Assembly (NCBI RefSeq): GCF_002937075.1
Contig: NZ_NHSJ01000074.1
Span: 5,466 to 41,138, forward strand
Reading direction: 5' to 3'
Origin: Rhodoblastus sphagnicola
GTDB taxonomy: Bacteria > Pseudomonadota > Alphaproteobacteria > Rhizobiales > Beijerinckiaceae
DNA: 35,673 bases
Made by a program: the position numbers and the translations under genes
Part shown: in pieces, positions 15,357-25,494 of the stretch
How positions within the stretch are numbered: position 1 is the first letter of the stretch
Layout: each line of letters opens with the position of its first letter
Notes under the pieces: generated by a model
What the model saw: the letters and a program-made list of their open reading frames with translations, nothing else
Databases searched by the model: none
What the model was told of the DNA's origin: nothing

Positions 15357-16421
15357 ATGCGCGCGCCGGATTTCTGGTGGTCCGCCAATCCCGGTCCTTT
15401 TCAACGCCTGATCCGCGCCGTGCTGGCGCCGATCGCGGCGGTGTACGGCCGCGTCGCCGTGCGCCGGATGAACCGCGGCGGCGCGCGGGTCAACGCGCCG
15501 GTGATCTGCATCGGCAATTTCGTCGCCGGCGGCGCCGGCAAGACGCCCACGGCGCTGGCCGTGGCCAAATGGCTGAAACGCGCCGGCGAAACCCCCGCCT
15601 TCCTGACGCGCGGCTATGGCGGCGCGATGTCGGCCGACGGCGGCGCGCATCTGGTCGACCGCCGCCGCCACGACGCGGCGCAAACCGGCGACGAACCCCT
15701 GCTACTCGCCCAGGTCGCTTCAACCGTGGTGGCGCGCGACCGCCCGAGCGGCGCGCTGCTGGCGCTGGCCGGCGGCGCCACCATGATCGTGATGGACGAC
15801 GGCTTGCAGAACCCCAGCCTCGCCCGCGACTTCACCCTGGCCGTGATCGACGGCGCCGTCGGCTTCGGCAATGGCCGCCTGATCCCCGCCGGCCCGCTGC
15901 GCGCGCCGCTCGCCCTGCAACTGGAGCGCACCGACGCCGGCCTGGTGATCGGGGAGGGCGAGGCCGGCGACGCCGCCGAGAAAATTTTGCGCGAGGCGGG
16001 AAAGCCGGTTTTTCACGGCCGGCTGGCGCCCGACGCCCATGCGGCGCTGCATGTTCTCGGCGCGAAAGTGGTGGCCTTCGCGGGGATCGGCCGTCCCGGC
16101 AAATTCTTCGCCTCGCTGGAAGGCTGCGGGGCGCGCATCGTCTCGCGCCACGCCTTTCCCGACCATCACCCCTATCGCGCGGCGGAAATCGTCGCCTTGC
16201 AACGGCGCGCGGCGGCGCAGGACGCCCTGCTTCTGACCACCGAAAAGGACATGGTGAAGATCGCGCCGTTCCTGCCAGGCCTGTGGCAGGATCTGCCGCT
16301 GCCCGAGTCCTTGCCGGTGGCGCTGGTGGTCGAGGAGGCCGACGCCTTGCGCAAACTGTTGCTCGACGCTCTCTCGCGCGCGCGGCGGGAGCAACTGGGC
16401 GATCGCCCCGCCTGCGCCTGA
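15357..16421 (+). CDS. lpxK: Tetraacyldisaccharide 4'-kinase
   Basis: This membrane-associated kinase phosphorylates the 4' position of the lipid A disaccharide. The protein has 354 residues. The P-loop lies in GNFVAGGAGKTPT at 53-65, followed by FLTRGYGG, DDGLQNPSLARDF and an N-terminal hydrophobic helix (about 15-32) typical of LpxK. The late TTEKDMVKI motif is present. The ATG follows GGGGGAGCG. It is the last gene of the lipid A block. The DUF2093 gene often found next in this order is absent; a DksA-like gene comes instead. Confidence 0.94.
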   Translation: MRAPDFWWSANPGPFQRLIRAVLAPIAAVYGRVAVRRMNRGGARVNAPVICIGNFVAGGAGKTPTALAVAKWLKRAGETPAFLTRGYGGAMSADGGAHLVDRRRHDAAQTGDEPLLLAQVASTVVARDRPSGALLALAGGATMIVMDDGLQNPSLARDFTLAVIDGAVGFGNGRLIPAGPLRAPLALQLERTDAGLVIGEGEAGDAAEKILREAGKPVFHGRLAPDAHAALHVLGAKVVAFAGIGRPGKFFASLEGCGARIVSRHAFPDHHPYRAAEIVALQRRAAAQDALLLTTEKDMVKIAPFLPGLWQDLPLPESLPVALVVEEADALRKLLLDALSRARREQLGDRPACA

Positions 16422-16500
16422 CGAAAATCGGGCTTGCGCGCGCCGCGCTCGCTCTTAATCTGTTGCCGTCAAGCGGACGGCAAAGCGGATAACAACAACA

Positions 16501-16812
16501 ATGTACGAGGATATCGCCAAGGCGCTCGAACTCAGGCTCGCCGAGCTTTCGGGCCACGTCACCGACATCGACCAGGAATTGCGCAGCGCGTTGCCCGCCG
16601 ACTGGGAGGAGCAGGCCACCCAGTTGGAAGGCCAGGACGCGCTGGGAGGCATCGAGAAGCAGAAGTTGCGAGAAATCCAGCAGATCCGCGCCGCCTTGCA
16701 GCGCATCGCCGATGGCCGTTACGGCGTTTGCGCCAAATGCGGCGGCGACATCGACCCCAAGCGATTAAAAGCCCTGCCGACCGCCATTCTCTGCTTGTCC
16801 TGCGCGGGTTGA
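16501..16812 (+). CDS. TraR/DksA-family zinc-finger protein
   Basis: This is a 103-residue short member of the DksA/TraR family, which binds the RNA polymerase secondary channel and modulates initiation together with ppGpp. A coiled-coil N-terminus (about 5-70) precedes a C4 zinc finger: Cys77 and Cys80 (CAKC), Cys98 and Cys101 (CLSC). The glycine-rich GRYGVCAKCGGDI segment is characteristic. Full-length DksA has about 150 residues, so this is the short TraR/YbiI-like form. The upstream sequence (AACAACAACA) lacks a purine-rich ribosome site. A decayed copy of its 3' end lies at 17590-17625. Confidence 0.85.
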   Translation: MYEDIAKALELRLAELSGHVTDIDQELRSALPADWEEQATQLEGQDALGGIEKQKLREIQQIRAALQRIADGRYGVCAKCGGDIDPKRLKALPTAILCLSCAG

Positions 16813-16893
16813 GTTTTGATTTGGCTCAGAAACCCGGAGCGGTTCTGCGAGAAACGGGCAGCGATCAAATCATTTTATTTTTGAAATTCGCGG

Positions 16894-17562
16894 ATGTTCA
16901 TTATGGGCGCTGGCGCCATTTCGTTAATTCTCACCTTGGTCAGCGGCTTATGCTGGACGATTGTCTACATCGAAGGCATCAGACTCGGATTTCGCGAGAA
17001 AACATACGCCATGCCGCTTTGGGCCTTGGCGCTTAATTTTTTCTGGGAAATTTTCAACAGCATCCTCGGGTATGCAGAGGTCGGCTTCGACGCCCAGGTG
17101 GTCATTAATATCGTCTGGGCGATCTGCGATGTCTTCCTGGTCGTCACATTCTTCCGTTATGGCTATCGCTACGCCAAGAAATATTTGTCGTTCAAATCTT
17201 TCATTTTCGGCAGTCTGCTGGTCTTTGCCGTGGCCGCCGTGGTGGAATATGCCTTCATCATGGAATTCGGACTGGCCCATGGCCGGGCCTATGCCGCCTT
17301 CCTGCAAAATCTGCTGATGTCCGTCCTGTTCATAAAAATGTTCATCGACCGCCGGGGCGATGAAGGCCAAAGTCTCATCATCGCCGTGGGCAAGTGGATC
17401 GGGACCCTGGCGCCGACGATCCTGTTCGGCTTGATCGGCGGCGGCGGCCTGCCGGGGCCGAATACATTCCTTTTGATCGTGGGATTGCTGTGTTCGCTGT
17501 TCGATATCGTCTATATTCTTCTGGCCGCCGGGAAGCTTGAGATTTTCGCGCGCTCGCAGTGA
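16894..17562 (+). CDS. Membrane protein resembling transmembrane (Pyr4/PaxB-type) terpene cyclases
   Basis: This is a 222-residue integral membrane protein with about seven hydrophobic helices. The N-terminal block CWTIVYIEGIRLGFREKTYAMP and the helix ALALNFFWEIFNSI carry the W-x-x-x-Y, GF-x-x-K-T-Y-x-MP and N-x-x-WE elements of the Pyr4/PaxB family; Glu52 corresponds to the catalytic glutamate. Near the C-terminus, SLFDIVYILL supplies the matching aspartate (Asp204) and tyrosine. In fungi this family cyclises prenylated meroterpenoids by protonating an epoxide or alkene; bacterial members are mostly uncharacterised. No ribosome site is clear; a second ATG lies three codons later. No prenyltransferase or epoxidase gene is adjacent (UbiA at 10984 is the housekeeping enzyme), so the substrate is unknown. 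Confidence 0.65.
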   Translation: MFIMGAGAISLILTLVSGLCWTIVYIEGIRLGFREKTYAMPLWALALNFFWEIFNSILGYAEVGFDAQVVINIVWAICDVFLVVTFFRYGYRYAKKYLSFKSFIFGSLLVFAVAAVVEYAFIMEFGLAHGRAYAAFLQNLLMSVLFIKMFIDRRGDEGQSLIIAVGKWIGTLAPTILFGLIGGGGLPGPNTFLLIVGLLCSLFDIVYILLAAGKLEIFARSQ

Positions 17563-17589
17563 CTCTGCGCGCCTTGTGAATGAACTTTT

Positions 17590-17625
17590 CATCGACGCCA
17601 AGCGACTGAAAGCTCAGCCGACCGG
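17590..17625 (+). pseudogene. Decayed remnant of a dksA/traR gene 3' end
   Basis: Positions 17590-17625 match 16749-16784 in the DksA-like gene at 30 of 36 bases, in the same frame: IDAKRLKAQPTG against IDPKRLKALPTA. The zinc-finger cysteines that should follow are missing and a stop appears after a few codons. It sits 27 bases after the membrane protein gene, so that gene is bracketed by a dksA-like gene and this remnant. Confidence 0.65.
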
Positions 17626-17722
17626 CTCTGATCACCCTGAAATACAATTATAACGCGCATAATTAATAGTATTTCTACGTTTACGTGTCTTGTGTGAAGC
17701 GCTTGTCTTAGAGGGAATCCAA

Positions 17723-19411
17723 ATGCGCCTCGCTCGTCTGACCATCCGTTCGCGATTAACGCTCGTCATCTTGCTGAGCGCGCTCAGCGTCGTGCTGGCG
17801 ATCGTGTTCGGGTTTGTCACGATGCGGCAGCAGATGATGGATGATCGAAAGGCCATGCTCGACAACGCTCTTGACCAGATCCTGGCGGTTGGCCAGACCG
17901 CGATGGCGAAAGCAGGCGGCCCCGGCGGCGAGGCCGGTCGCAAGGCCTTTCTGGACGTGATGGCCGCCGCCCGCTTCGGCGACAGCAAGGATCTCTCCTA
18001 TGTCTTCGTCCACACGCTGGACGGCGTCACGCTGGTCGCCGTCGATCCCAAAAAGATCGGGCTCAATCGTCTCAAGGATGATACGGCTCTCGACGCGGCG
18101 ACCATTCGGGAGCAGATCGACCTGGTTTCTGGCCTGGGAGGGCGCGGCGTCCAATATTATTCGAAGGTGAGGCCCGGTCAGGACAAGCCTTTGCCGAAAA
18201 TGTCGATGCTCCGGAAAGTCGATGAACTCGGTGTCGTCGTTGGCACTGGCATTTACATTGACGATGTCGACTCGGTTTTCTGGAGCAAGACGAAATGGGC
18301 TTGCTCCTTTCTGCTCCCTCTGCTTGGCCTCATGATTGCGCTCTGTCTCGCCATTGGCCGTTCGATCACCTCCCCGCTGATGGGGCTGCGCGATTCCATG
18401 GACACCCTGGCGACAGGCGACACGTCGATCGCCATTTCGGGCCAGGAATACAAGACCGAGCTGGGCGCCTTCGCGCGCGCGCTGGAAAAATTCCGCGACG
18501 ACGCGATCGAACGCGAGCAGGCGCTGGCGCGCGAAAAGGAGCAGGACCAGAGGCGCGCCGCGCGCGCGCAACTGGTCGATCAACTGTCCGAACGCTTCGA
18601 CGCCGACGTCACCAGCCTGCTCAACACCGTCGAGGGCAAGGTCCAGGAGTTCCTCGGCGCGTCCCGGTCGCTGGAATCCAGCGCCGAGGAGAGCAATCAA
18701 CGGATTGTCGCCGTCGCCTCCGCCTCGGAACAGTCCTCGGTCAATGTGCGTACGGCCGCCGCGGCGACGGAACAACTTTCCGCCAGCATCACGGAAATCG
18801 GCGGACAGGTGAAATCCTCCTCCGCCATGACCAGCGACGCCCTGCGACAGGCGCACAAGACCAATGAGCAGATCGCCGGACTGGCGGCGGCGACCACCCG
18901 CATCGGCGAAGTCGTCCAGCTGATTTCCGGCATAGCCGCGCAAACCAACCTGCTGGCGCTGAACGCGACCATCGAAGCGGCGCGCGCGGGCGAGGCCGGC
19001 CGCGGTTTCGCGGTGGTCGCCTCGGAGGTGAAGAATCTCGCCACCCAGACCACCAAGGCGACCGAGGAGATTTCCAGCCAGATCGCCAGCATTCAGTCGG
19101 AGACCGGCGGCGCCGTCGTCGCCATCGCCGCCATCACCAAGGTGATCGAGGATGTCGATCAGGTCAGCGTCGCCATAGCGGAGGCGGCCGAACAACAGTC
19201 CCTGGCCACGCAGGAAATCGCGCGCAGCTCCACCGAGGCGGCCCTCGGCGCGGGCGAGGTGGCGCAAAATGTCTTCGTGGTCGCCGAAGCCGTGCAGCGG
19301 ACCCTTCAAACCTCGGCCGAACTCGGCGAAGGCGCGGTGACGCTGCAGCACGAGGCCGTCAGGCTGAGGCAGTCGGTGCAGGATTTCCTGTCCGGCGTCC
19401 GCGCCGCCTGA
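17723..19411 (+). CDS. Methyl-accepting chemotaxis protein with single Cache sensor
   Basis: This is a 562-residue transmembrane chemoreceptor. TM1 is at about 10-32, followed by a periplasmic sCache_2-type sensor (about 35-190, with [13 protein letters not shown] and [13 protein letters not shown] strands), TM2 at about 194-217, HAMP to about 270, and a cytoplasmic signalling domain whose hairpin tip ([23 protein letters not shown]) is near 405-427. No C-terminal CheR-tethering pentapeptide is present. The ATG at 17723 follows GAGGGAATCC; a TTG at 17690 is less likely. The ligand is unknown; Cache sensors of this kind often bind small organic acids. No che genes are in the window. It is a relative of the receptor at 23017. 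Confidence 0.93.
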   Translation: MRLARLTIRSRLTLVILLSALSVVLAIVFGFVTMRQQMMDDRKAMLDNALDQILAVGQTAMAKAGGPGGEAGRKAFLDVMAAARFGDSKDLSYVFVHTLDGVTLVAVDPKKIGLNRLKDDTALDAATIREQIDLVSGLGGRGVQYYSKVRPGQDKPLPKMSMLRKVDELGVVVGTGIYIDDVDSVFWSKTKWACSFLLPLLGLMIALCLAIGRSITSPLMGLRDSMDTLATGDTSIAISGQEYKTELGAFARALEKFRDDAIEREQALAREKEQDQRRAARAQLVDQLSERFDADVTSLLNTVEGKVQEFLGASRSLESSAEESNQRIVAVASASEQSSVNVRTAAAATEQLSASITEIGGQVKSSSAMTSDALRQAHKTNEQIAGLAAATTRIGEVVQLISGIAAQTNLLALNATIEAARAGEAGRGFAVVASEVKNLATQTTKATEEISSQIASIQSETGGAVVAIAAITKVIEDVDQVSVAIAEAAEQQSLATQEIARSSTEAALGAGEVAQNVFVVAEAVQRTLQTSAELGEGAVTLQHEAVRLRQSVQDFLSGVRAA

Positions 19412-19498
19412 GGTTTTGGCCTTTTCCCCAACTTTGACGCGCCAAAACCTTGATTCCGCCGGCCTCATGGCGCCTTGTTCCAGACTGGAACAGGGTCC

Positions 19499-22400
19499 AT
19501 GAAATTCGACAAGTTACGCCTCATCGGCTTCAAGAGTTTTGTTGAGCCGACCGAATTCGCCATCCAGCCGGGCCTGACAGGCGTGGTCGGGCCGAACGGT
19601 TGCGGCAAGTCGAACCTTGTCGAAGCCCTGCGCTGGGTGATGGGCGAGAATTCCTACAAGCAGATGCGCGCCTCCGGCATGGACGACGTCATCTTCTCCG
19701 GCTCGGGCTCGCGGCCCGCCCGCAACCACGCGGAAGTCATGCTGGTGCTCGACAACAGCGCCCGCACCGCGCCGGCCGCCTTCAACGATTCCGACATTAT
19801 CGAAATCACCCGCCGCATCGAGCGCGAGGAAGGCTCGGCCTACAAGCTCAACGGCCGCGAGGTGCGCGCCCGCGACGTGCAATTGCTGTTCGCCGACGCC
19901 TCCTCCGGCGCGCGTTCGCCGGCTCTGGTGCGGCAGGGCCAGATCGGCGAGATCATTTCGGCCAAGCCCCAGGCCCGCCGCCGCATTCTCGAGGAAGCCG
20001 CCGGCATTGGCGGGCTGCATTCGCGTCGCCATGAGGCCGAACTGCGGCTGAAGGGCGCGGAGGAAAATCTCGTCCGCCTCGAAGACGTGCTGGGCCAGAT
20101 CGGCGCGCAGACGGAATCGCTGCGGCGGCAGGCGCGCCAGGCCGCGCGCTACCGGGCGCTCGCCGCCGAAATCCGCCGCCACGAGGCTTTGGTCGCCCTG
20201 ATCGCCCTGCGCGGCGCCACCGCGGAGGCGGCGGAGACCAAGGCCGCCGTCGAATCCAATGTGGTGAATCTGGCCGAAGCCACCCGTATCCAGTCCGAAA
20301 CCGCCCGCCTTCAGGCCATCGCCGCCTTGGAGGCGCCGCGCGCGCGCGAGGCGGAATCCCAAGCTGGGGCCGCCCTGCAACGGCTGATCATGGCGCGCGA
20401 GGCCCTTGAGGGTGAGGAAAAGCGCGCCCAGTCCCGCCAGCTTGAACTGGAGCGGCGCTTCGCGCAGCTTGCCAACGATCTCAGCCGCGAAGGCGCGCAT
20501 TTCGACGACGCCGCCGCCGCGCTGGAGCGCCTGCAAGTCGAAGAAGATGACATGTCCGGCGCCGGCGACGACGAGGCCGACCTCGCCGAGGAGGCGCGGC
20601 TGAAATGCGAGGAGGCCGAAGCCAGGCTGAAACAGTCGGAAGCCGCGCTCGAAGCCGCGCAAAACGCCTTCGCCGGCGTCGAGGCGCAGCGCAACGCGCT
20701 GGCCGAGAGCGCGCGCCGCGAGGAACAGGCTTTGGCGCGTTTCGAAGCCGAATTGCGCCGATTGGTCGATGAAATCGAAGCTTTGCGCGACAGCGCCGGC
20801 GAGGACGCCGATTTCGCCGAGGCGCTCGCCGAAGCCGAGCGGCTGATGGACGCCGCCGCGCAGGCCGAGGAAGAGGCGCTCGCCGCCGAAAGCGCCCTCG
20901 CCCTGGCGCGCGACGAGGAAACATTCTTGCGCGCGCCGCTTTCGGAGGCCGAGCGTCAGGCGCAGGCGCTGGAGACCGAGGCGCGGACGCTGGCGAACCT
21001 GCTGCGCTCCGAACACGGCGCCTGGCCGGCGGTGATCGAGGAGATCGTCGTCGAAAAGGGCTTTGAAGCCGCGCTGGGCGCCGCGCTCGGCGAGGATCTT
21101 CAAGCCTCCACCGACGACGAGGCCCCGGCGTTCTGGGCGCATTCCTTCGGGCTCGGCGACCCCGCCCTTCCCGACGAGGCCGCGCCGCTGTCGGGAAAAG
21201 TCCAGGCCCCAGCCTTGCTGGCGCGGCGTCTCGCCCAGATCGGCGTGGTCCCCAGCGAAACAGGGCGTCTGTTGCAAAGCCGGCTGAAGCCGGGCCAGCG
21301 GCTGGTCTCGGTCGAGGGCGATTTGTGGCGCTGGGACGGTTTGGTCCGGGCCGCCGAAGCGCCCACCGCCGCCGCGCGCCGGCTGAGCGAAAAAAACCGG
21401 CTCGAAGATCTCGAAATCGAGGCGAAAGCCGGCCGAGAAACGCTGTTTGCTCTGCGCGAGCGCATGGAGGCGGCCGCATCAGCCGTCGCCGAAGCGGTCG
21501 AGGCCGACCAGCGCGCCCGCGCCGCCACGCGCATGGCGCAAAAAAACCTTGGCGACGCCCGCGAGACCGCCAGCGCGGCGGAACGGCGCCAGGGCCAGCT
21601 TTTATCGCGGCTGTCCAGCCTTGAGGACGCGCGCCGGCGCGCCCAGGACATGCGCGACGAGGCTCAGGAGCGGCTCGCCGGCGCCCGCGAGGCGTTCGAG
21701 GATCTGCCGGAACCCGCGACTTTGCTCGGCGAGCGCGACGCGGCGCGGGCCTCCAACGCGCTCGACCGCGCTGAGGCCGCCGAAGCCCGCGCCGCCTTGC
21801 AGGCCTTCGCCCGCGAGGCCGAAGCCCGCATCCGCCGCCGCGAGGCCATCGCCAAGGAGAAGAAATCCTGGGCCGACCGCAAGGCCCGCTCGCTGGCGCA
21901 AAAGGAAGAGATTCAGGACCGGATCGCGGAGACGCAGGAGGAAATCGAGCGGCTCGCCGAGGCGCCCGACGAATTCCTGTTGCAGCGCCGCGCGCTGACC
22001 AGCGGCATCGAGGAGGCGGAGCACAAACTGAAGGACGCCGCCGACGCCCGCGCTCTCGCCGAAACCGCGCTCAGCGAGGCTGACCGCGCCGCCCGCGCCG
22101 CGCTGGAGGCGATGAGTTCGGCCCGCGAAAACCGCGCGCGGCTGGAAGCGCAGGCGGAAGCCGCGCAGCAGCGGCTGGCCTTCCTGACTCAAAGCGTTTT
22201 GCAGGAATTGCAATGCGCGCCGCATGCGCTGCGGGAGTTGGCGGGCGTCGCCGAAGACGACGAAACCGCCGGCATCGAGCCGGTGCAGCAAAAGCTCGCC
22301 GCCTTGAAGGCTGATCGTGAAAGACTCGGCGGCGTCAACCTGCGCGCCGAGGAAGAACTCGCCTCGATGGAATCCGAGCAGCAGAAGCTGGCTCAGGAAC

Positions 22401-22951
22401 AGGCCGACCTTGCCGAAGCCATCCGGAAATTGCGGGCGGCCATTGGCTCGCTCAACAAGGAGGGCCGCGAGCGCCTGCTCGCCGCGTTCGAAAAGGTGGA
22501 CGGGCATTTCCGCGAATTGTTCACCGTGCTGTTCGGCGGCGGCGCGGCAGAACTGCAACTGGTCGAATCGGACGACCCGCTGGAGGCGGGCCTGGAAATC
22601 ATGGCCAAGCCGCCGGGCAAGAAGCCGGCGACCATGTCGCTGCTGTCGGGCGGCGAGCAGGCGCTGACGGCGATGTCGCTGATCTTCGCGGTGTTCCTGA
22701 CCAATCCCTCGCCGATCTGCGTGCTCGACGAGGTGGACGCGCCGCTTGACGACGCCAATGTCGAGCGCTTCTGCGACCTTTTGGAGGATATGCGGAGCAA
22801 AACCGACACCCGCTTCATCGCCATCACCCACAATCCCATCACCATGGCGCGCATGGACCGGCTGTTCGGCGTGACCCAGGCCGAGCGCGGCGTGTCGCAA
22901 CTGGTTTCGGTGGAGCTGGCGCAGGCGGAGCGGCTGCTGGAGGCGAGCTGA
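19499..22951 (+). CDS. smc: Chromosome segregation protein SMC
   Basis: This is the ATPase of the SMC-ScpAB condensin, which compacts and separates sister chromosomes. The protein has 1150 residues, normal for the family. Walker A GPNGCGKS is at 31-38. Long coiled coils flank a hinge around 500-640; the signature LSGGEQAL begins at 1049 and Walker B VLDEVDAP is at 1075-1082, with the D-loop right after. The ATG at 19499 begins the canonical [14 protein letters not shown]; an in-frame TTG eight codons earlier is not needed. Unusually for the order, chemoreceptor genes lie on both sides. scpA and scpB are not in the window. Confidence 0.97.
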   Translation: MKFDKLRLIGFKSFVEPTEFAIQPGLTGVVGPNGCGKSNLVEALRWVMGENSYKQMRASGMDDVIFSGSGSRPARNHAEVMLVLDNSARTAPAAFNDSDIIEITRRIEREEGSAYKLNGREVRARDVQLLFADASSGARSPALVRQGQIGEIISAKPQARRRILEEAAGIGGLHSRRHEAELRLKGAEENLVRLEDVLGQIGAQTESLRRQARQAARYRALAAEIRRHEALVALIALRGATAEAAETKAAVESNVVNLAEATRIQSETARLQAIAALEAPRAREAESQAGAALQRLIMAREALEGEEKRAQSRQLELERRFAQLANDLSREGAHFDDAAAALERLQVEEDDMSGAGDDEADLAEEARLKCEEAEARLKQSEAALEAAQNAFAGVEAQRNALAESARREEQALARFEAELRRLVDEIEALRDSAGEDADFAEALAEAERLMDAAAQAEEEALAAESALALARDEETFLRAPLSEAERQAQALETEARTLANLLRSEHGAWPAVIEEIVVEKGFEAALGAALGEDLQASTDDEAPAFWAHSFGLGDPALPDEAAPLSGKVQAPALLARRLAQIGVVPSETGRLLQSRLKPGQRLVSVEGDLWRWDGLVRAAEAPTAAARRLSEKNRLEDLEIEAKAGRETLFALRERMEAAASAVAEAVEADQRARAATRMAQKNLGDARETASAAERRQGQLLSRLSSLEDARRRAQDMRDEAQERLAGAREAFEDLPEPATLLGERDAARASNALDRAEAAEARAALQAFAREAEARIRRREAIAKEKKSWADRKARSLAQKEEIQDRIAETQEEIERLAEAPDEFLLQRRALTSGIEEAEHKLKDAADARALAETALSEADRAARAALEAMSSARENRARLEAQAEAAQQRLAFLTQSVLQELQCAPHALRELAGVAEDDETAGIEPVQQKLAALKADRERLGGVNLRAEEELASMESEQQKLAQEQADLAEAIRKLRAAIGSLNKEGRERLLAAFEKVDGHFRELFTVLFGGGAAELQLVESDDPLEAGLEIMAKPPGKKPATMSLLSGGEQALTAMSLIFAVFLTNPSPICVLDEVDAPLDDANVERFCDLLEDMRSKTDTRFIAITHNPITMARMDRLFGVTQAERGVSQLVSVELAQAERLLEAS

Positions 22952-23016
22952 GCCGCGCCAGTTTCGGGCAAGACCTTGAGCGTATTTTAGGCGGCGAAAT
23001 TCAATGGGACCGCACC

Positions 23017-24705
23017 ATGACTTATCTGCATTCGATTTCAGCACGCATCGCATCGATCGCGCTGGTCGCCCTGCTTTTTATCGCCGGCGGCGGTGCGTTC
23101 AGCTATTTCAATCTCAGGGCCAATCTGCTCGCGCAAAAGGAGCTGGAGCTCAAGGATGAGGTCAAGACCGTCACGACGCTGATCGATGGCCTGCGCACCC
23201 GCGCGAAAAACGGCGAAATGACCGAGGCCGACGCCAAGGCCCAGGCGTTGGCCGCTTTGCGGCCGATGCGCTTTGGCGAGGACGCCAATTATTTCTTCAT
23301 TTATGGCAAGGATGGCGCCGTTTTGATGCTGCCGCCGGTTCCGAAGGCCGAGGGAACCAATCGGTTCGATTTCAAGGACCCCGACGGTCGGCTTTTCGTC
23401 CGCGATTTCATCGCCAGCGCCCAGGCCGGCGGCGGGCTCACGACCTATCGCTGGCTCAAGCCGGGCGAAGCCGAGCCAAGTCTTAAACTGTCCTATACCG
23501 CCTTGGAGCCGGAATGGGATTGGGTGATCGGCACGGGATTTCATATCGGCGACCTTGAGGCGCTGCTCGCCCGAAGCTCGCACAACATTGTGCTGGCGCT
23601 GATCGCCGCCCTGATCGCCGTGGCCGGTATCGCCACCCTGGTCCAGCGGAGCATAAGTCGCCCCCTCGCCAGCCTGACCACGGCGATGGAGCGTTTGCGG
23701 CGCGGCGAACTCGACGCGGCGATCGACGGCGCCGACCGGCGCGACGAGATCGGCCAGATCGCCCGCGCCGTGGCGGAATTCCGCAACCTGCTGCGCGAGC
23801 AATTGGCGCGCGACGCCGCCGACGAGCGCGACCGGCGCGCCGAAGCCGAACGTGTCAGGCGCGAGACGCTGCACAAGCTCGCCGGTGATTTCGAGGCGCG
23901 GGTGGGCGGCGCCGCCGGCGCCATCGACAGCCAGGCGCAAAAATTCGAGCTGGTTTCGCGCGATCTGCACGCCCTGTCCGGCGCGACCCGCGAGCAGGCC
24001 GCCGCCAATGCGCGGACCGGCCGCACGGTGCAGGAAAACATCCAGTCGGCCTCGGCCTCGGCGGAAGAGCTTTCCGCCTCGATCCGCGAAATCCTGTCGC
24101 AGGTGTCGCGCGCCGCCGAATTTTCAGGGATAGCCGTGGCCGAATCGGCGCAGGCGAAGGAAGCCATGCGGACCTTGAGCGAATCGTCGCGGCAGGTCGG
24201 AGAGGTCGTGGCGCTGATCGAGGACATCGCCAACAAGACCAACCTGCTGGCGCTCAACGCCACCATCGAGGCGGCGCGCGCCGGCGAGGCCGGCAAGGGA
24301 TTCGGCGTGGTGGCGAACGAAGTGAAGGCGCTGGCCGATTCGACCAAGCGGGCCATCGAAGACATTACCAAGCGAATCGAAGCCATCCAGCGCGGCGCCG
24401 ACGCCTCCATGGCCTCCAACCGGACGGTGGAGGAAACCATCGGCCGTATCGACGCGAGTTCCGCCGCCATCGCGGCGACGCTGGACCAGCAGAGCGCCGC
24501 CGTGGACCAGATCGCCGAGGCGATCACCGGCACGCTGAAACTGGTTGGCGATCTCACGCGCAGCATGACCACTCTGCAGGACCAGGCCGAGGCCGCCGAC
24601 GGCAAATCGGAGGAGGTCGCCGTCTCCGCCCGCGACATGCGCGGCCGGGCGGCGGACTTGCACGCGCAACTCGGGCAATTGAGTCAGGCCCTTCGGGCTG
24701 GGTGA
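23017..24705 (+). CDS. Methyl-accepting chemotaxis protein with sCache_2 sensor
   Basis: This is a 562-residue chemoreceptor. TM1 is at about 9-31; a textbook sCache_2 domain (about 35-185) shows [28 protein letters not shown] and [16 protein letters not shown]2 is at about 189-211, followed by HAMP (about 208-262) and a signalling domain with tip [23 protein letters not shown] near 406-428. It lacks a C-terminal pentapeptide. The gene starts 65 bases after smc, on the same strand, with GGGACC upstream of the ATG. Its sensor differs clearly from that at 17723, so the two probably respond to different ligands. Confidence 0.94.
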   Translation: MTYLHSISARIASIALVALLFIAGGGAFSYFNLRANLLAQKELELKDEVKTVTTLIDGLRTRAKNGEMTEADAKAQALAALRPMRFGEDANYFFIYGKDGAVLMLPPVPKAEGTNRFDFKDPDGRLFVRDFIASAQAGGGLTTYRWLKPGEAEPSLKLSYTALEPEWDWVIGTGFHIGDLEALLARSSHNIVLALIAALIAVAGIATLVQRSISRPLASLTTAMERLRRGELDAAIDGADRRDEIGQIARAVAEFRNLLREQLARDAADERDRRAEAERVRRETLHKLAGDFEARVGGAAGAIDSQAQKFELVSRDLHALSGATREQAAANARTGRTVQENIQSASASAEELSASIREILSQVSRAAEFSGIAVAESAQAKEAMRTLSESSRQVGEVVALIEDIANKTNLLALNATIEAARAGEAGKGFGVVANEVKALADSTKRAIEDITKRIEAIQRGADASMASNRTVEETIGRIDASSAAIAATLDQQSAAVDQIAEAITGTLKLVGDLTRSMTTLQDQAEAADGKSEEVAVSARDMRGRAADLHAQLGQLSQALRAG

Positions 24706-24817
24706 CGCTTCACGCGACGCCCTCTTGCGGGCGGGAACCGGCTCATGACGGCTCTTCTTGGTCTGATTTTGCGCCGCCCGACATTGACCCAATGGCCGCC
24801 TCATTCCATAGTTATGA

Positions 24818-24848
24818 TTGACCGCAATTTCAGGCGAACTGATAAAAT
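24818..24848 (+). promoter_or_regulatory. Predicted sigma70 promoter for the HExxH gene
   Basis: TTGACC (24818-24823), a 17-base spacer, then GATAAA (24841-24846), overlapping TAAAAT at 24843-24848. It lies in an AT-rich stretch directly upstream of the ATG at 24868 and supports that start over the ATG at 24814, which would fall before the transcript start. Confidence 0.55.
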
Positions 24849-24867
24849 ATTTTATAGAACGATAAAA

Positions 24868-25368
24868 ATGAGAACGTTGAGCGCAACCCAAAGAAAATCT
24901 CTTTCTTCCAAAAGCCCGCTTGGGCAACAAATCGCCATGGCGTTGCATGAGGCCGCGCACGCAGTTCTGGCGTATCATTTTGGCTACAATGTCACCCACC
25001 TTTTTCTGAGTGTATTAGGCGGCGAAGCCGATTACAGGTTTTCTGAACTCAAGCGTTTCAGGAACAACTGGAAGTACCTTTTTCGGCGCGGCGTCATAGC
25101 AGAGGGCGGCTGTGCGTTTGTCGGACAATACCTTGAGACCGGAGATGAGTTCGACAAGAAAACCGTTGAGTTGATCGCAAGAGAATTGCATGCGCTCAAT
25201 CCAGATGGGCCTTCAGTAACAAGACTCTCCGACTCCATCGCGAAGCGCGCGGGCCAGTTGTGCCATCGCTATCGCGCGCTGATCGAGCATGTGGCCTGTG
25301 TGTTGCTCGATCGCGGCGAACTTGATGCCGGCGCGTTCCTGGCGGAAATTGAACATTGGAAGGATTAG
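24868..25368 (+). CDS. Small HExxH protein resembling a stand-alone FtsH (M41) protease domain
   Basis: This 166-residue soluble protein has a zinc-protease motif HEAAH at 27-31, in the context IAMALHEAAHAVLAYHFG. That resembles the peptidase M41 domain of FtsH, where HEAGHA supplies two zinc ligands and a downstream aspartate the third. A GVIAEGGCAFVGQYLETGDEFD stretch (74-96) matches the region where M41 has GGRAAEE...TGASNDL, so Asp93 or Asp96 could be the third ligand. No AAA ATPase module or membrane anchor is present, so it is not FtsH. The gene is AT-richer than its surroundings. The start at 24868 follows a plausible promoter; ATGs at 24814 and 24745 are alternatives. Proteolytic activity is inferred only. 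Confidence 0.6.
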   Translation: MRTLSATQRKSLSSKSPLGQQIAMALHEAAHAVLAYHFGYNVTHLFLSVLGGEADYRFSELKRFRNNWKYLFRRGVIAEGGCAFVGQYLETGDEFDKKTVELIARELHALNPDGPSVTRLSDSIAKRAGQLCHRYRALIEHVACVLLDRGELDAGAFLAEIEHWKD

Positions 25369-25447
25369 AGCATTTTCAAGCGAAGTGGATGCCAGTTCGC
25401 GTGAAGAAAATGCGTAAAAACAAAAAAATAGAGCGCATTTGGTGAAC
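25367..25447. repeat. REP-type composite palindrome (copy 2), left part, interrupted by insertion
   Basis: The first palindrome (25367-25421) begins at the stop codon of the HExxH gene and pairs GCATTTTC/GAAAATGC and an inner AAGCGAA/TTCGCGT. It matches the reverse complement of 31988-32043 closely. Then, after an A-rich spacer, comes the left arm TAGAGCGCATTTGGTGAAC (25429-25447) of the second palindrome. Its right arm GTTCACCGAATGCGCTCTA is at 27326-27344, 1.9 kb away, because a mobile element sits in the loop. Confidence 0.85.
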
Positions 25448-25451
25448 AAGT
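25444..25451. repeat. Target-site duplication, left copy
   Basis: GAACAAGT, repeated exactly at 27318-27325. It directly abuts the left terminal inverted repeat of the element at 25452. Confidence 0.85.
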
Positions 25452-25494
25452 CGTGCCTATCCGGTTAACGCATACACCCACAACATGTAGAGGG
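25452..25494. repeat. Left terminal inverted repeat of the element
   Basis: It begins CGTGCCTATCCGGTTAACGC and pairs with 27275-27317. Mismatches are at positions 2, 6, 28, 31 and 33 of the repeat. Diverged relatives occur at 244-285 and 2142-2183. Confidence 0.88.

Noticed and set aside
24745-24867. N-terminal extension of the HExxH protein
   Set aside because: A good promoter at 24818-24848 lies inside this extension, and the sequence before the ATG at 24868 is not protein-like.
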